Positions 34,574-44,345 of a stretch of DNA of 64,000 bases are shown one piece after another. This stretch comes from Acidobacteriaceae bacterium UBA1307 (lineage in GTDB: Bacteria; Acidobacteriota; Terriglobia; Terriglobales; Acidobacteriaceae): positions 28,306 through 92,305 of the forward strand of contig DBTV01000030.1 of NCBI GenBank assembly GCA_002307235.1, read 5' to 3'. A program made the translations under genes and the position numbers. The notes beneath the pieces are model-generated. The model worked only from the letters and a program-made list of their open reading frames with translations, made no database searches and was not told the origin of the DNA. The stretch's first letter is position 1. Every line of letters starts with the position of its first letter.

Positions 34574-35302
34574 TTATTGATAGAGCCCGTGCTCTTTGAG
34601 GTAATCGGCAACAGCGGGCGGAACGAGAGTTTTCAATCTTTTTTCGGAGGCGCCGCCGCCCAGCAGCAGCGAGCGAATCTCGGTGGCGCTGATTTCGACG
34701 TAGAGGGAGGGCAGCAGATAGAGCGGCGCCCGCTGGCCATGCGTGTTGCGCAGCGTGTACTGCAGAACGGCGATGCCGTGCAGGGTGCTGGCGGGCAGCG
34801 TGGAGGTTTCGGCGGTAAGACCGTCGGGCAGGTGGCTCATGGCGGCGTCGAGCGATTCGCCGGGGCGCGCGGCGACGACCAGCGTGGCGGCAAAGGGCAG
34901 CGCGGCGGCGCGGTGCCACAGCGGCAGATTCAGAAAGGAATCCATGCCCATCAGGCAGAAGAGTTCGGTCTCGGGGCCAAGCTCGGCGTGCAACTGCGCA
35001 AGGGTGTCGATGGTGTAATTAGGGCGACCGCTGGCCGAGGGCGCGTCGACCAGAGAGACGGCAAAGTCTTGGTCGTCGGCGATGGCCAACTGCGTCATGG
35101 CAACCCGTTGGGCAAAGCTGGCCGAGGAGCCTTCGGGTTTGAGCGGCTGCGTACCGACGGGTGCAAACAACACGCGGTCGAGGGCAAGCGCCCGCTGCGC
35201 GGCGTGGGCAATGGCCAGGTGTCCGCGGTGGGGCGGGTCGAAACTGCCGCCAAAAAAAGCGATACGGCGCGCAGGACGGGGCGTTGGGACTGCATTGTGC
35301 AT
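34574..35302 (-). CDS. nadD: Nicotinate-nucleotide adenylyltransferase
   Basis: NadD makes nicotinate adenine dinucleotide from NaMN and ATP. The 242-residue protein has the nucleotidyltransferase signature GGSFDPPHRGH (18-28) and ISATEIRSLL near residue 204, which corresponds to the family's SSTxIR. It is slightly longer than usual (about 200-220) because of loops in the middle. It heads a two-gene unit with rsfS, a common bacterial arrangement. It diverges from the VKOR gene at 35367 over 64 bp. Confidence 0.93.
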   Translation of the reverse strand: MHNAVPTPRPARRIAFFGGSFDPPHRGHLAIAHAAQRALALDRVLFAPVGTQPLKPEGSSASFAQRVAMTQLAIADDQDFAVSLVDAPSASGRPNYTIDTLAQLHAELGPETELFCLMGMDSFLNLPLWHRAAALPFAATLVVAARPGESLDAAMSHLPDGLTAETSTLPASTLHGIAVLQYTLRNTHGQRAPLYLLPSLYVEISATEIRSLLLGGGASEKRLKTLVPPAVADYLKEHGLYQ

Positions 35303-35366
35303 TCAGTTCATGGTAGCGCGCAGCGATGGTGCTACCATGGACGGAATTCGTTCGTCCTACACAAAT

Positions 35367-35780
35367 ATGCGCTATCTGATTGCAATTCTCGCTCTGGCGG
35401 GCGTAGTGGTCTCCGCCCTCGCGCTTCGTGTGCATTACGATACGGGCACTGAACCATGCTCGATCAATGCGCACTGGGATTGTGGCGTGGTCAATCACAG
35501 CAGCTTTGCCGAGGTCGCCCATGTGCCGGTCGCCATCCTCGGCATTCTCGGCTACGTGGCGCTGGGAGCGCTGGGTTTTTATCGCAAGCCGTATCTGTAT
35601 CTTCTGGTCGTTCTGGCGGGGTTGGCCTTCGCGCTGCGTCTGAGCCTGATTGAAGATCTTGTGCTCGGCGTCTGGTGTCTCTACTGCGTGATTTCGCAGG
35701 GGATTATCGCCATCATGGCGCTGATCGGCCTTGGCTGGTTCAGCCGGGAGTACTGGAAGCTGCGCCAGCAGGGCCGCTGA
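35367..35780 (+). CDS. Vitamin K epoxide reductase (VKOR) family membrane protein
   Basis: A 137-residue, four-helix membrane protein. All four redox cysteines of VKOR are present: Cys31 and Cys39 in the periplasmic loop (EPCSINAHWDCG, same spacing as Cys43/Cys51 of human VKOR) and the Cys104-x-x-Cys107 pair (VWCLYC) in the fourth helix. Bacterial VKOR reoxidises a DsbA-like partner and passes electrons to quinone, replacing DsbB. No thioredoxin partner is fused or adjacent; a TlpA-like protein is 14 kb away. The ATG at 35367 gives the expected first helix; an ATG at 35337 is less likely. No clear ribosome site. The ABHD18-like gene follows after 17 bp, so the two are probably one operon. Confidence 0.88.
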   Translation: MRYLIAILALAGVVVSALALRVHYDTGTEPCSINAHWDCGVVNHSSFAEVAHVPVAILGILGYVALGALGFYRKPYLYLLVVLAGLAFALRLSLIEDLVLGVWCLYCVISQGIIAIMALIGLGWFSREYWKLRQQGR

Positions 35781-35797
35781 TAAACTTGAAGCTGAAG

Positions 35798-37060
35798 ATG
35801 ATCAAGCAATGGTATGCACGCTGGATGTACGCCTGGGAGACCAAGCTGACCACGCGCGATGAGAATCGCGTCGTGCGCCCCGTCGAATGGGGCTTTGAGT
35901 GGATTGCTCCTTTTCTGGAAAGCCACGGGTTGGCCGACGCTCTTCCGACGGCGGCCGAGCAGCAGGACCCGGTTCTGGCCGAGGCCGCCATGGTGCGCAT
36001 TAACCGGTTGCTGATCGCGCACAGCGACGAGTTCTTCGGTTATGAGAAGCCGACCGACTTCCGGCTCGAGGAGCGTTACCCGGAGCTGTTCCCGACCAAC
36101 GTGCGCCCCGAGACGCTGGCCAAGGACGCGGCCCTCAAGCAGCAAGCCGCCGAGGGCAAGATGGCCAAGGCGCAGTTTCTGCGCTTTACCTCGCCCGAGC
36201 GGACGCCGTACCCGGAGAACGATCTGGTGAACGCGCGCTGGTTCCCGGCGCCCGCGCACAAGGATCCGACGCGGCCCAGACAGGCCATTCTCATCTTGCC
36301 GCAGTGGAACGCTGACGGCTTCAGCCACAACGCGCTGGCGACGATCTTCAACAAGATGGGAATCTCGGCGCTGCGGCTTTCGATGCCCTACCACGACATT
36401 CGCCGCCCGGCCGAGATCGAGCGTTCCGACTACGCGACCAGCTCGAATGTGGGCCGCACGCTGTCGGCCTGCCGGCAGGCGGTGGTCGACATCCGCTGCT
36501 GCCTGGACTGGCTGGAGTCGCAGGGCTATGAGCAGTTTGGCGTCCTGGGCACGAGCCTTGGCTCCTGCTACGCGTTTTTGGCCAGCGCGCATGATGCGCG
36601 CATTCGCGTGAATGCCTTCAACCACGCCTCGACCTCCTTTGGCGACGTGGTCTGGGATGGGCAGAGCACGCGGCACATTCGCCAGGCGCTCAACGACGAA
36701 GGGTTCTCGCAGGAGCGCATTCGCGCTCTGTGGTCCGCCATCAGTCCCATCAGCTATTACGAACGCCTGATGCGTCCCGAGGTCGACGGCGCGCGCAAGC
36801 GGGTGCTGGTGGTCTGCGCGCCCTATGACCTGACCTTCCCGTACAAGTACTCGCTGCAGGTGATTGATGCCTTCGATCGGATCGGGCTGAACTACGAGAA
36901 GCGCATTCTGCCCTGCGGTCACTACACGACCGGGGAGACGCCCTTCCAGTACATCGACGGCTGGTATATGGGCTCGTTCGTCTATCGCGCCTTCAAGGCG
37001 TTGCGGCAGGAGAAGCTGGCCGAGCCCGCGCTCGACGAGGAAAAGGCCGAAGCGCGATAA
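35798..37060 (+). CDS. Alpha/beta hydrolase of the ABHD18 (DUF2048-like) type
   Basis: A 420-residue cytoplasmic protein. The alpha/beta-hydrolase core begins near residue 160 (RQAILILPQWNADGFSHNAL), with nucleophile Ser253 in VLGTSLGS, probable acid Asp344 (VVCAPYDLTFPY) and base His375 (LPCGHYTTGETPF). The order and the ILPQWNADGFSH and GHYTTGETPF segments remind of the ABHD18 family, better known from animals. The N-terminal 150 residues are helical and charged. The substrate is not known. It follows the VKOR gene by 17 bp; the ribosome site is weak (GAAGCTGAAG). Confidence 0.75.
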   Translation: MIKQWYARWMYAWETKLTTRDENRVVRPVEWGFEWIAPFLESHGLADALPTAAEQQDPVLAEAAMVRINRLLIAHSDEFFGYEKPTDFRLEERYPELFPTNVRPETLAKDAALKQQAAEGKMAKAQFLRFTSPERTPYPENDLVNARWFPAPAHKDPTRPRQAILILPQWNADGFSHNALATIFNKMGISALRLSMPYHDIRRPAEIERSDYATSSNVGRTLSACRQAVVDIRCCLDWLESQGYEQFGVLGTSLGSCYAFLASAHDARIRVNAFNHASTSFGDVVWDGQSTRHIRQALNDEGFSQERIRALWSAISPISYYERLMRPEVDGARKRVLVVCAPYDLTFPYKYSLQVIDAFDRIGLNYEKRILPCGHYTTGETPFQYIDGWYMGSFVYRAFKALRQEKLAEPALDEEKAEAR

Positions 37061-37516
37061 GCACCCCGGCGATCCACAGGCAAAAAAGGAAAACAAGGAA
37101 AAGCGGTTCGCAACCGGCGCAAAGATGCCGCCGGTAGCGGGCCGCTTGTTTGTACGCGCCGCAATTTATTTATAAAACTGGATTCCTCCGCTTGAGCTGA
37201 CGCGCGAAACGATGATCTCATCAAAAAAACTGTGTACAGGGGAGTGCAAAGGCGGATGTGATGAGGCCAATTCTTAATTGATAGGAGGAATAAAAACGGG
37301 GAAAACAGGGGTTTTTACGAAAAGATATAGACACATAAAGTATTTATTTTCTAAAGATTGATGGATATATTGTGCAAAATAAGATTTTTTGTATTGACAA
37401 CAAGTGTTTCGGGAAACTAAAAATCCAACGATTGCGTAAATCGATTTTGCGCGGTCGTGAATTTTTTTGAGGCTAATGGCATGTTTTCATGCCATCACAA
37501 ATGATCCGAGGAAAGT
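37061..37516. other. Upstream region of TonB receptor 3
   Basis: 456 bp, AT-rich from 37250 on, without a gene. A possible sigma70 -35 box TTGACA (37394-37399) is followed after 17 bases by CTAAAA (37417-37422), a poor -10. The 5' UTR hairpin at 37476-37495 and the ribosome site GAGGAAAG close the region. Confidence 0.5.
37476..37495 (+). promoter_or_regulatory. Hairpin in the TonB receptor 3 leader
   Basis: ATGGCATG-TTTT-CATGCCAT, a perfect 8-bp stem 21 bases before the start codon and just ahead of the ribosome site GAGGAAAG. It could be an operator or a translation-affecting hairpin. Confidence 0.5.
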
Positions 37517-40500
37517 ATGTCAAAAGATAGAAGAGCGGAAACCGCTGTGTGTATTTCTGCGTTCTGTCGCGTGATGCGCGTCAGAACCACGGCGGTTGCA
37601 TTCAGCCTGTGTGCAATTTTTTGTTTGATCTTCTCGACGTTGATGCCGGCGCAGGAGTTTCGCGCGACGATTTCGGGAACGATCACCGATAAGAGCGGAG
37701 CAGTGATTCCGGGTGCCGAAGTCACGACGCGCGAGATCAACACCGGAACGACCAATCACACCACGAGCAACAGCACGGGTCTGTACACGATTCCGTTCCT
37801 GTCTCCGGGTACCTACAGCCTTGAGGTCAAGGCGGAGGGCTTCCAGTCGGCGCAGCGTGCCAGGTTTGTGCTGCAGTCGCAGGAACACCCGGTGATGAAC
37901 TTTGCGCTCGAAATCGGTACGGTGAGCCAGTCGGTGACAGTAACCGACGAGGCGCCGCAGCTGAATGCCGTGAACGCGTCGGTGGGCCAGGTGATTTCGG
38001 CCGAGTCGGTTGCCGATCTGCCGTTGAATGGCCGCACGCCGGCGATTCTGACGGAGCTTTCGGCGGGCGTCACCTCGACCGGGGCGCCGCACATGGTGCA
38101 TCCGTTTGATAACAACGCGGGCAACTCCTGGTCGATCGGCGGAACGCCGAAGCAGTCCAGCGAGGTTCTGCTCGATGGTTCGCCTGACCTTACGATGCTG
38201 GGCGCGACGGCATATTCGCCGACGCAGGACTCGGTGCAGGAGGTTTCGGTTCGTCCCTTCGATACCGACGCCAGCTTTGGCCACACCATTGGCGGTGTCA
38301 TCAACCAGATCACCAAGAGCGGTTCGAACGCCCTGCATGGCACGGCCTATGAGTTCGGCCAGATCTCGGGCATCGATGCGAACACCTACTACAACAAGCG
38401 CGCCGGTAATCCGACGCCGGTCTTCCACTTCAACCAGTATGGTTTGACGGTGGGCGGCCCGGTACGCATCCCGAAGTTGTACGATGGCCGCAACAAGCTG
38501 TTCTTCTTCTTTGCCTGGGAGGGCGTGAAGGATTCGACGCCGAACACGGTGACGACGACGGTGCCGACCAGCAATGAGCTCAGCGGCAACTTCCATCAGA
38601 CCCTGGTGTCCGGTTGCGCCAGCAATGGCGGACTTTCCACCACCTACAACGCGAATGGCGCGGCCCTGTGCGGCGATGGCACGGTGGATCCGAATCAGCT
38701 CTACAATCCGTACTCGGGCGCCTATGACTCGAGCAAGCACGTAGTGCGCACGGCATATACCGACAACCAGTTGCCTACCCTGTCGTCGATTGGCAAGGCC
38801 ATCATGGGTCTGTATCCCACGGCCAACAACACGGCCGGAGCCAACAGCGACGGTTCGCAGAACTACATCAGCAACGCGCCGGCGACCGACGATTACAACA
38901 ACGAATTTGGCCGTCTGGATTACAACGTCAACGCCAGCGATCACGTCTTCTTCGATATGCGTCACAACTACCAGACGCAGTCCAAGAACGACTACTTCAA
39001 GAACAAGACGACCGGCTCGACGATGGTGCGCGAGAACTTTGGAGCCACGCTCGACAACGTCTACACGCTGAACCCGACCACCATCTTCGATGTGCGTCTG
39101 AACTGGACCTACTTCAACGAAACGCATGGCACGCCGGCCTCGGCCTACAAGCCCAGCTCGCTCGGCCTGCTGAGCGCGATGGACAGCAACAGCTCGTTCC
39201 TGCAGTTGCCCTACGTCGCCTTCAGTGGCGCGGGCGGAAGCTGCGGCAACTTCAGCAGCTATCAGTGCCTGGGCGACAACGGATCGATGTTGCAGCCGAC
39301 GACCAGCTACCAGTTCTTTGCGGACGTGGTGAAGCTGATGGGGCGCCACTCGCTCAAGATGGGCTTCGACGGCCGTCAGTATCGTTTGAGCGTGCAGCAG
39401 TACAAGTACTCGTCGGGCGAGTTTGCGTTCAGCACTTCGTGGATGAACGCCGGCTACTCGGGCGTTTCGAGCGCCTTTGGTCTCGATCTGGCCGCGTTGG
39501 CGATGGGCCTGCCGAGCTCGGGTGAGTATGACATCAACACCCGCGGCGACTATCACCAGTACTACATTGGCAGCTTCATTCAGGACGATTGGCATGTCAG
39601 TGACAAGCTGACCATCAACCTTGGCCTGCGCTTTGACATCGACACGCCCTTCCGCGAAAAGCAGGGACGGACGGTCAATGGCTGGGATTCGACCGCGACG
39701 GTCAACTATGCCAAGACGCCGAGCTTCACGGCCCTGACGGAAAGCTCGAATGGTTCGAGCTGGACGCTGTCGAGCCTGAACACCAATGGCGGCCTGACCT
39801 TCCCGAACAAGAGCAACGGCGCCGTGTACTCCAACAACAGCGGCTTCTTCAGCCCGCGCATCGGCTTCTCGTACAGCCCCGACACCAAGACGGTCTTCCG
39901 TGGTGGCTTCGGCGTGTTCGTGCAGCCGGAGACGCTGGCCTCGATGTCGGCCGCCGGCAGCTATTCTTCGAACGCCATCTCCAACCAGGAAGGCTACAGC
40001 GTTTCGACCAGCTACGTGGGTTCGACGACGGGTCTGTTGCCGACCAACTCTCTGTCCACGGCATTTTCGACGATCAACGCGCCGACGGGTTCGACGCTGG
40101 GTGCCAGCACCTTCCTTGGCTCGCCTTCGTCGATCAGCTTCCTGGCTCCCAAGCAGCATGATGCATATTCGGAGCGTTGGGACTTCGGCTTCCAGCGTTC
40201 GATCACTCCGAGCCTGATGGTTGAAATGCTCTACGTGGGCAACCGCGCACTGCATCTGCCGGTGGCTTCGCAGAACATCAACGCGTTGCCCAAGGCGTAT
40301 CTTTCGACGACGCCCTTTGAGAACGTGAATATGAAGAAGGCGTATTCGACGACCGTCAGCAACCCGTTCTACGGCACGCTGGGTTCGACGAACACGACGG
40401 GAACCAACACCACCTCGAGCGTGAGCTTCAGCAACCTGCTGGTGCCCTATCCGCAGTATGGCAGCTCGTCGATCTCGATCCAGAATCAGACCATCGGCAA

Positions 40501-41242
40501 GTCCTACTACCATAGCGCCATCGTGCACGTGGAGCAGCGCGCCAAGCATGGCCTGACGTTGACGGCGAACTACAGCTTCTCGAAGATGACCGATTCGGAC
40601 GCCTTCCTGAACGATGTGGATACGCAGTTGACGCACCGCATTTCGCCGTACGACTTCACGCACCACTTCACGGTGGGCGGCACCTATGCGCTGCCCTTCG
40701 GCAAGGGCAAGCTGTTCAGCTTCGGCGGCAGCAAGCTGTGGGACGAGATTCTGGGCGGCTATGTGGTCAATGGCGTCTTCCAGTACCAGAGCGGCGCGCC
40801 GGTCTACTTCTCGGCCGACATTCCGTTGCAGGCTGGCGTGAAGCTGCGCGACATCACCACGCAGAAGCGCAACACCACGGGTAAGGCGCTCGATACGACG
40901 AAGTTTGTCACCGGCTCGGTGACCAGCTGCACGGGCACCTGCGATGGCAGCGCGTACATCAACGGCCAGTACGTCAACCACTATCGCACGTTGCCGCAGA
41001 CCATGTCGTGGGTGCGTCAGGATGGTTTCAACAACATGGATGCATCGTTGCTGAAGACCTTCGCGATCAAGGACGGCATCAAGTTCCAGATGCGGTTTGA
41101 GACCTTCAACACGCTGAACCACCCGACCTTTGATGCGCCGTATACCTCGAGCGCCACCTCGAGCAGCTTCGGCAAAATCACGGCCACGACCTCCAACAGC
41201 CAGCCGCGCCAGATCCAGATCGGTGGACGACTCACCTTCTAG
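37517..41242 (+). CDS. Oar-like TonB-dependent receptor 3
   Basis: The largest of the three, 1241 residues. A 45-residue leader with a hydrophobic segment (VAFSLCAIFCLIFSTLMPAQ) is the signal peptide; the regulatory-like domain follows (ATISGTITDKSGAVIPGAEV, about 50-135), then the plug (SIGGTPKQSSEVLLDGSPDL, EVSVRPFDTDASFGHTIGGV) and the barrel ending in IGGRLTF with terminal Phe. The ATG at 37517 follows GAGGAAAGT. High GC and codon use like the housekeeping genes. No SusD-like partner or glycosidase adjoins it, which is typical for acidobacterial receptors of this type. Confidence 0.9.
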   Translation: MSKDRRAETAVCISAFCRVMRVRTTAVAFSLCAIFCLIFSTLMPAQEFRATISGTITDKSGAVIPGAEVTTREINTGTTNHTTSNSTGLYTIPFLSPGTYSLEVKAEGFQSAQRARFVLQSQEHPVMNFALEIGTVSQSVTVTDEAPQLNAVNASVGQVISAESVADLPLNGRTPAILTELSAGVTSTGAPHMVHPFDNNAGNSWSIGGTPKQSSEVLLDGSPDLTMLGATAYSPTQDSVQEVSVRPFDTDASFGHTIGGVINQITKSGSNALHGTAYEFGQISGIDANTYYNKRAGNPTPVFHFNQYGLTVGGPVRIPKLYDGRNKLFFFFAWEGVKDSTPNTVTTTVPTSNELSGNFHQTLVSGCASNGGLSTTYNANGAALCGDGTVDPNQLYNPYSGAYDSSKHVVRTAYTDNQLPTLSSIGKAIMGLYPTANNTAGANSDGSQNYISNAPATDDYNNEFGRLDYNVNASDHVFFDMRHNYQTQSKNDYFKNKTTGSTMVRENFGATLDNVYTLNPTTIFDVRLNWTYFNETHGTPASAYKPSSLGLLSAMDSNSSFLQLPYVAFSGAGGSCGNFSSYQCLGDNGSMLQPTTSYQFFADVVKLMGRHSLKMGFDGRQYRLSVQQYKYSSGEFAFSTSWMNAGYSGVSSAFGLDLAALAMGLPSSGEYDINTRGDYHQYYIGSFIQDDWHVSDKLTINLGLRFDIDTPFREKQGRTVNGWDSTATVNYAKTPSFTALTESSNGSSWTLSSLNTNGGLTFPNKSNGAVYSNNSGFFSPRIGFSYSPDTKTVFRGGFGVFVQPETLASMSAAGSYSSNAISNQEGYSVSTSYVGSTTGLLPTNSLSTAFSTINAPTGSTLGASTFLGSPSSISFLAPKQHDAYSERWDFGFQRSITPSLMVEMLYVGNRALHLPVASQNINALPKAYLSTTPFENVNMKKAYSTTVSNPFYGTLGSTNTTGTNTTSSVSFSNLLVPYPQYGSSSISIQNQTIGKSYYHSAIVHVEQRAKHGLTLTANYSFSKMTDSDAFLNDVDTQLTHRISPYDFTHHFTVGGTYALPFGKGKLFSFGGSKLWDEILGGYVVNGVFQYQSGAPVYFSADIPLQAGVKLRDITTQKRNTTGKALDTTKFVTGSVTSCTGTCDGSAYINGQYVNHYRTLPQTMSWVRQDGFNNMDASLLKTFAIKDGIKFQMRFETFNTLNHPTFDAPYTSSATSSSFGKITATTSNSQPRQIQIGGRLTF

Positions 41243-41265
41243 TTCAAGCGCAACACTGGTAACAA

Positions 41266-41308
41266 AACGCCGCGCGGAATCAAGCGATTCCGCGCGGCGT
41301 TGTTTTTT
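41266..41308. terminator. Bidirectional terminator between TonB receptor 3 and the ADOP gene
   Basis: AACGCCGCGCGGAATC (41266-41281) and GATTCCGCGCGGCGTT (41286-41301) pair perfectly over 16 bp with loop AAGC, followed by GTTTTTTT on the plus strand. The genes converge here. Confidence 0.9.
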
Positions 41309-41323
41309 TCGTGGGGCGAAGAG

Positions 41324-43975
41324 TTATTCGGCGCGCAGGGTCTGCGCCGGATCAATGCGCGCAATGCGCAGGGCGGGCGTGAAGGCCGCGAGAAGCACGA
41401 CCAGTAGCAAGGAAGCAACGACGGCCGCTGCCGTGCGCATGTCATAGACCTCGATGCCGAAGATCACGCTGCGCATGGCTGGCAATAGTGCCGCGCAAAG
41501 CGCGATTCCGATACCGAGCCCGGCCAGCGCGGCATAGATTCCGCAACTGCCGATGGTGGTGATTGCCTGACGCAGGCTTGCGCCGAGCGCGATACGAATG
41601 CCGATTTCGCGCGCGCGCAGCGCGACAAGGCTGGCAACCAGAGCAAAGATGCCCACCGCGCTGAGCAGCAACGCGAGCCCGGCCAGCACACCCAGCGCAG
41701 CCACTTCGACGCGCTGCACGTAGAGCGTTTTAGCGCGTAGATCGTTCATGTGATAGAAGCCGGAAAACGGCAGGGCGGGATCGACCGAGGCCAGTGTCCG
41801 TTGCATTGCGATGGCAAGATTTTGGTTCGGGTTTGTTGCACGCACAATCCAGTTCGGCTCGAACCAGCCATGCACCAGAGTCAACATTTTCTTTTCTGCC
41901 TGAGCGGCGGGCGTGTACATCGTCGGCTCGCGATCGAGCGGCGTATCGTCGTTGCCAAAGCAGGGAGAAAGCGGCACGTCGCCCACCATGCCCACGATCA
42001 TCGTATCCTTGCCCACGGCGCGTCCCACGGGGTTTCCTCCGTGGAAAAATTTGCGCGCAAAGGCGAGGTTCACGATGGCCACGTGCTGCGCCTCGGGCCC
42101 GTCGGAAGAGGCGAAGGCACGCCCGGCAAGCAGCGGAATGCCCAGCGTTTCAAAGTAACCCGGTGTCGTGTAGATTTCGTCGGAGCCCGCCGAGGTGCCT
42201 GCTTCCTTGCCGTTGCGGACCGTGATCTGGTCATTCAGTGGACGCTCGTAGGGAAGCGTCAGTCCAACGGCGGCGTTCTTCACGCCGGGGATGCGCTGCA
42301 TCGCCGTCACGCTCTCGTCCATTAATTTACGAAAGGCCGCAGGGTCCGCGTAGCGCGCATCGTCGAGCGAGGCCTTGGCCGCGAGCACGCCCTTTGCATC
42401 AAAGCCGGGCGGCAGTGTTTCCAGATGAACGAGCGTGTGGATCAGCAGGCCCGAGGCGGCCAGCAGAACGACCGTCAGCGCCACCTCTCCCGCGATGAGC
42501 ATCTGGCGCAGACGCAGGCGAGGATGGCTGGTGCAGGCGCGGTTCGACAGACGTTCGCGCAGATCAAAGCTGCGCAAAAACAGCGCGGGCAACATGCCGA
42601 AGAGCAGACTGGTGAGCAACGATGCGATCAAAGTAAACGCCAGCACGTGGCCATCGAGCGGCACATTGGCTACGGGAAGAAAATGCTTCGGCAGCAGAAC
42701 CAGAAGTCCATGCAGAGCCGCGTAGCCTACGCTCACGCCCGCCACGCCTCCTAGCAAAGCCAACAGAAGCGACTCAACCCAAAGCTGGCGCAGCACGCGG
42801 CTCATGGAGGCACCCAGCGCCAGTCGTGTTGCCAGTTCCGGCTTGCGCCGCTCCATGCGCACCAGCATGAGCCCGGCGAGATTGGCGCAGGCGATCAGCA
42901 GAATGAAGCCCGTGGCCAGCAGCAGGCCCAGCACCAGCGGCCGCAGTTGCCCTGCCGCGCCTTTCTGCAAGGCTACGGTGTGGAAACTGACCTGTGTGCC
43001 AGGATTGCGGGCGGCAAAGCGTTGTCCCACATCGGCCCAGGCGCGCCCGATCTCGGCGTCGGCCTGTTGCCATGTGGCGCCATCGCGCAGTCGCACAATG
43101 GCTTCGTAGTTGCCGCCTTTTCCCTCGCCTTCACGACTGGGGCGGAGCGGTGTGTAGACATCGCTTTCCATGGGCGTCTGCGTGTTTTCCGGAAGAATGC
43201 CGATGACCGTATAGGTCTCGCCCTTGAGCCGAATCGCCTGCCCCACCAGAGTGCGGTCGCTGTTGAAGACGCTGCGCCACAGACGATCGCTGAGAAGGGC
43301 AACCTTCGCGCCGTTGGGGCGGTCTTCTTCTTCGGTGAAATTGCGGCCCATTACGGGATGAATTCCGAGTACATCGAAATAGTGCGCGGAGACTCTTCCT
43401 GACCGAACGGCTTGTGCACGTTTCCCGGTTGCAAGGTTCACGTCTATGGCATTGCTTGCGACGGCAGAAGTCAGCGAAGGCACGCGGTCGCGCAGGTTTT
43501 CCCATTGCTCACCGTTAATGTTGTCTGGCGCGTCCATGGCCATTGGGCCGGTGATGCGCGTGGAGATGGTGCCGAGCCGCTCCGGCTGTGGATAGGGAAG
43601 GTGCCGCAACAGTAGCGCATTCACGAGAGAAAACGCTGCCGTGTTGACGCCGATGGCCAGTGCCAGAGTGAGAATCACGGTTGCCGAAAATCCGCGATTG
43701 CGCATCAGTTGCCGCGCGGCGTAGCGCAGGTCGCGCACGAGTTCTTCTAGCCAGTGAAAGCTGCGTTGCACGCGATAGTTTTCGCGCGCTTGCGCGAGGC
43801 CGCCAAAGTCAACGAGCGCCTGTCGGCGCGCCTCGTCCGCGCTCATGCCGCGTCGTTGATGTTCTTCCGTCGCCAGAGCGATGTGCGCGCGCAGTTCTTC
43901 GTCGAGTTCGGCGTCGTGCCGCCTGCGCGTTGCCAGCGATTGCACGCGATGCCACAGAACCAGAAAAAATTCCAT
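41324..43975 (-). CDS. ADOP-type ABC transporter permease (MacB/FtsX-like)
   Basis: An 883-residue inner-membrane protein. N-terminal prefix domain (RHDAELDEELRAHIALATEE, to about residue 70), first membrane helix with NRGFSATVILTLALAIGVNT, a MacB-like periplasmic domain, an FtsX helix group (GLLLATGFILLIACANLAGL), and then a second periplasmic domain and FtsX group (LLLSAVGIFALVASLVALRA). This duplicated layout without its own ATPase is what defines the acidobacterial duplicated orphan permease family. The start at 43975 follows GGAGAGCGCACA. A PadR regulator lies 31 bp upstream in the same direction, the common pairing. The export substrate is not known. Confidence 0.9.
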   Translation of the reverse strand: MEFFLVLWHRVQSLATRRRHDAELDEELRAHIALATEEHQRRGMSADEARRQALVDFGGLAQARENYRVQRSFHWLEELVRDLRYAARQLMRNRGFSATVILTLALAIGVNTAAFSLVNALLLRHLPYPQPERLGTISTRITGPMAMDAPDNINGEQWENLRDRVPSLTSAVASNAIDVNLATGKRAQAVRSGRVSAHYFDVLGIHPVMGRNFTEEEDRPNGAKVALLSDRLWRSVFNSDRTLVGQAIRLKGETYTVIGILPENTQTPMESDVYTPLRPSREGEGKGGNYEAIVRLRDGATWQQADAEIGRAWADVGQRFAARNPGTQVSFHTVALQKGAAGQLRPLVLGLLLATGFILLIACANLAGLMLVRMERRKPELATRLALGASMSRVLRQLWVESLLLALLGGVAGVSVGYAALHGLLVLLPKHFLPVANVPLDGHVLAFTLIASLLTSLLFGMLPALFLRSFDLRERLSNRACTSHPRLRLRQMLIAGEVALTVVLLAASGLLIHTLVHLETLPPGFDAKGVLAAKASLDDARYADPAAFRKLMDESVTAMQRIPGVKNAAVGLTLPYERPLNDQITVRNGKEAGTSAGSDEIYTTPGYFETLGIPLLAGRAFASSDGPEAQHVAIVNLAFARKFFHGGNPVGRAVGKDTMIVGMVGDVPLSPCFGNDDTPLDREPTMYTPAAQAEKKMLTLVHGWFEPNWIVRATNPNQNLAIAMQRTLASVDPALPFSGFYHMNDLRAKTLYVQRVEVAALGVLAGLALLLSAVGIFALVASLVALRAREIGIRIALGASLRQAITTIGSCGIYAALAGLGIGIALCAALLPAMRSVIFGIEVYDMRTAAAVVASLLLVVLLAAFTPALRIARIDPAQTLRAE

Positions 43976-44006
43976 TGTGCGCTCTCCGAGCAAAATATGT
44001 ATGGCG

Positions 44007-44345
44007 CTAATTCGACGGCGCGAGGAAGCGCGCCATGGTGGCGGCGACTCTCTGCCAGTTCTCAGTTTCCTTTTCGATCTGCTTGCGGCCCAGGCGGAGG
44101 AGCGAATAAAAACGAGCGCGGCGATTGCTCTCGGAAACGCCCCACTCGGCCTTGATCCAGCCGCGCTGCTCAAGCCGCAACAGCGCCGGATAGATGGTGC
44201 CCTGATTGAGAATCAGCGCGTCTTCGCTGACCTGTTCAATGCGCCGCGCAATGCCGTAGCCGTGCAGCGGCCCCATCGTCTCCAGGGTTTTGAGCACCAT
44301 CAGATCGAGCGTGCCCTGCAAGAGATCGGTTCTTTCCTTGCCCAT
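44007..44345 (-). CDS. PadR-family transcriptional regulator
   Basis: A 112-residue winged-HTH repressor: LLQGTLDLMVLKTLETMGPLHGYGIARRIE is the PadR start (first part LLQGTLDLMVLKTLETMGPL), then NQGTIYPALLRLEQRGWIKAEW and RRARFYSLLRLGRKQIEKE. It is preceded by AGGAGAATTC and followed after 31 bp by the ADOP permease, which it most likely controls. In this family a ligand such as a drug or phenolic acid usually relieves repression. Confidence 0.92.
   Translation of the reverse strand: MGKERTDLLQGTLDLMVLKTLETMGPLHGYGIARRIEQVSEDALILNQGTIYPALLRLEQRGWIKAEWGVSESNRRARFYSLLRLGRKQIEKETENWQRVAATMARFLAPSN

Noticed and set aside
37520..41122. 1200-codon open frame on the minus strand opposite TonB receptor 3
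   Set aside because: It is the antisense of a high-GC gene with regular codon use. Its translation is Arg/His/Val-rich with no domain, and there is no ribosome site.
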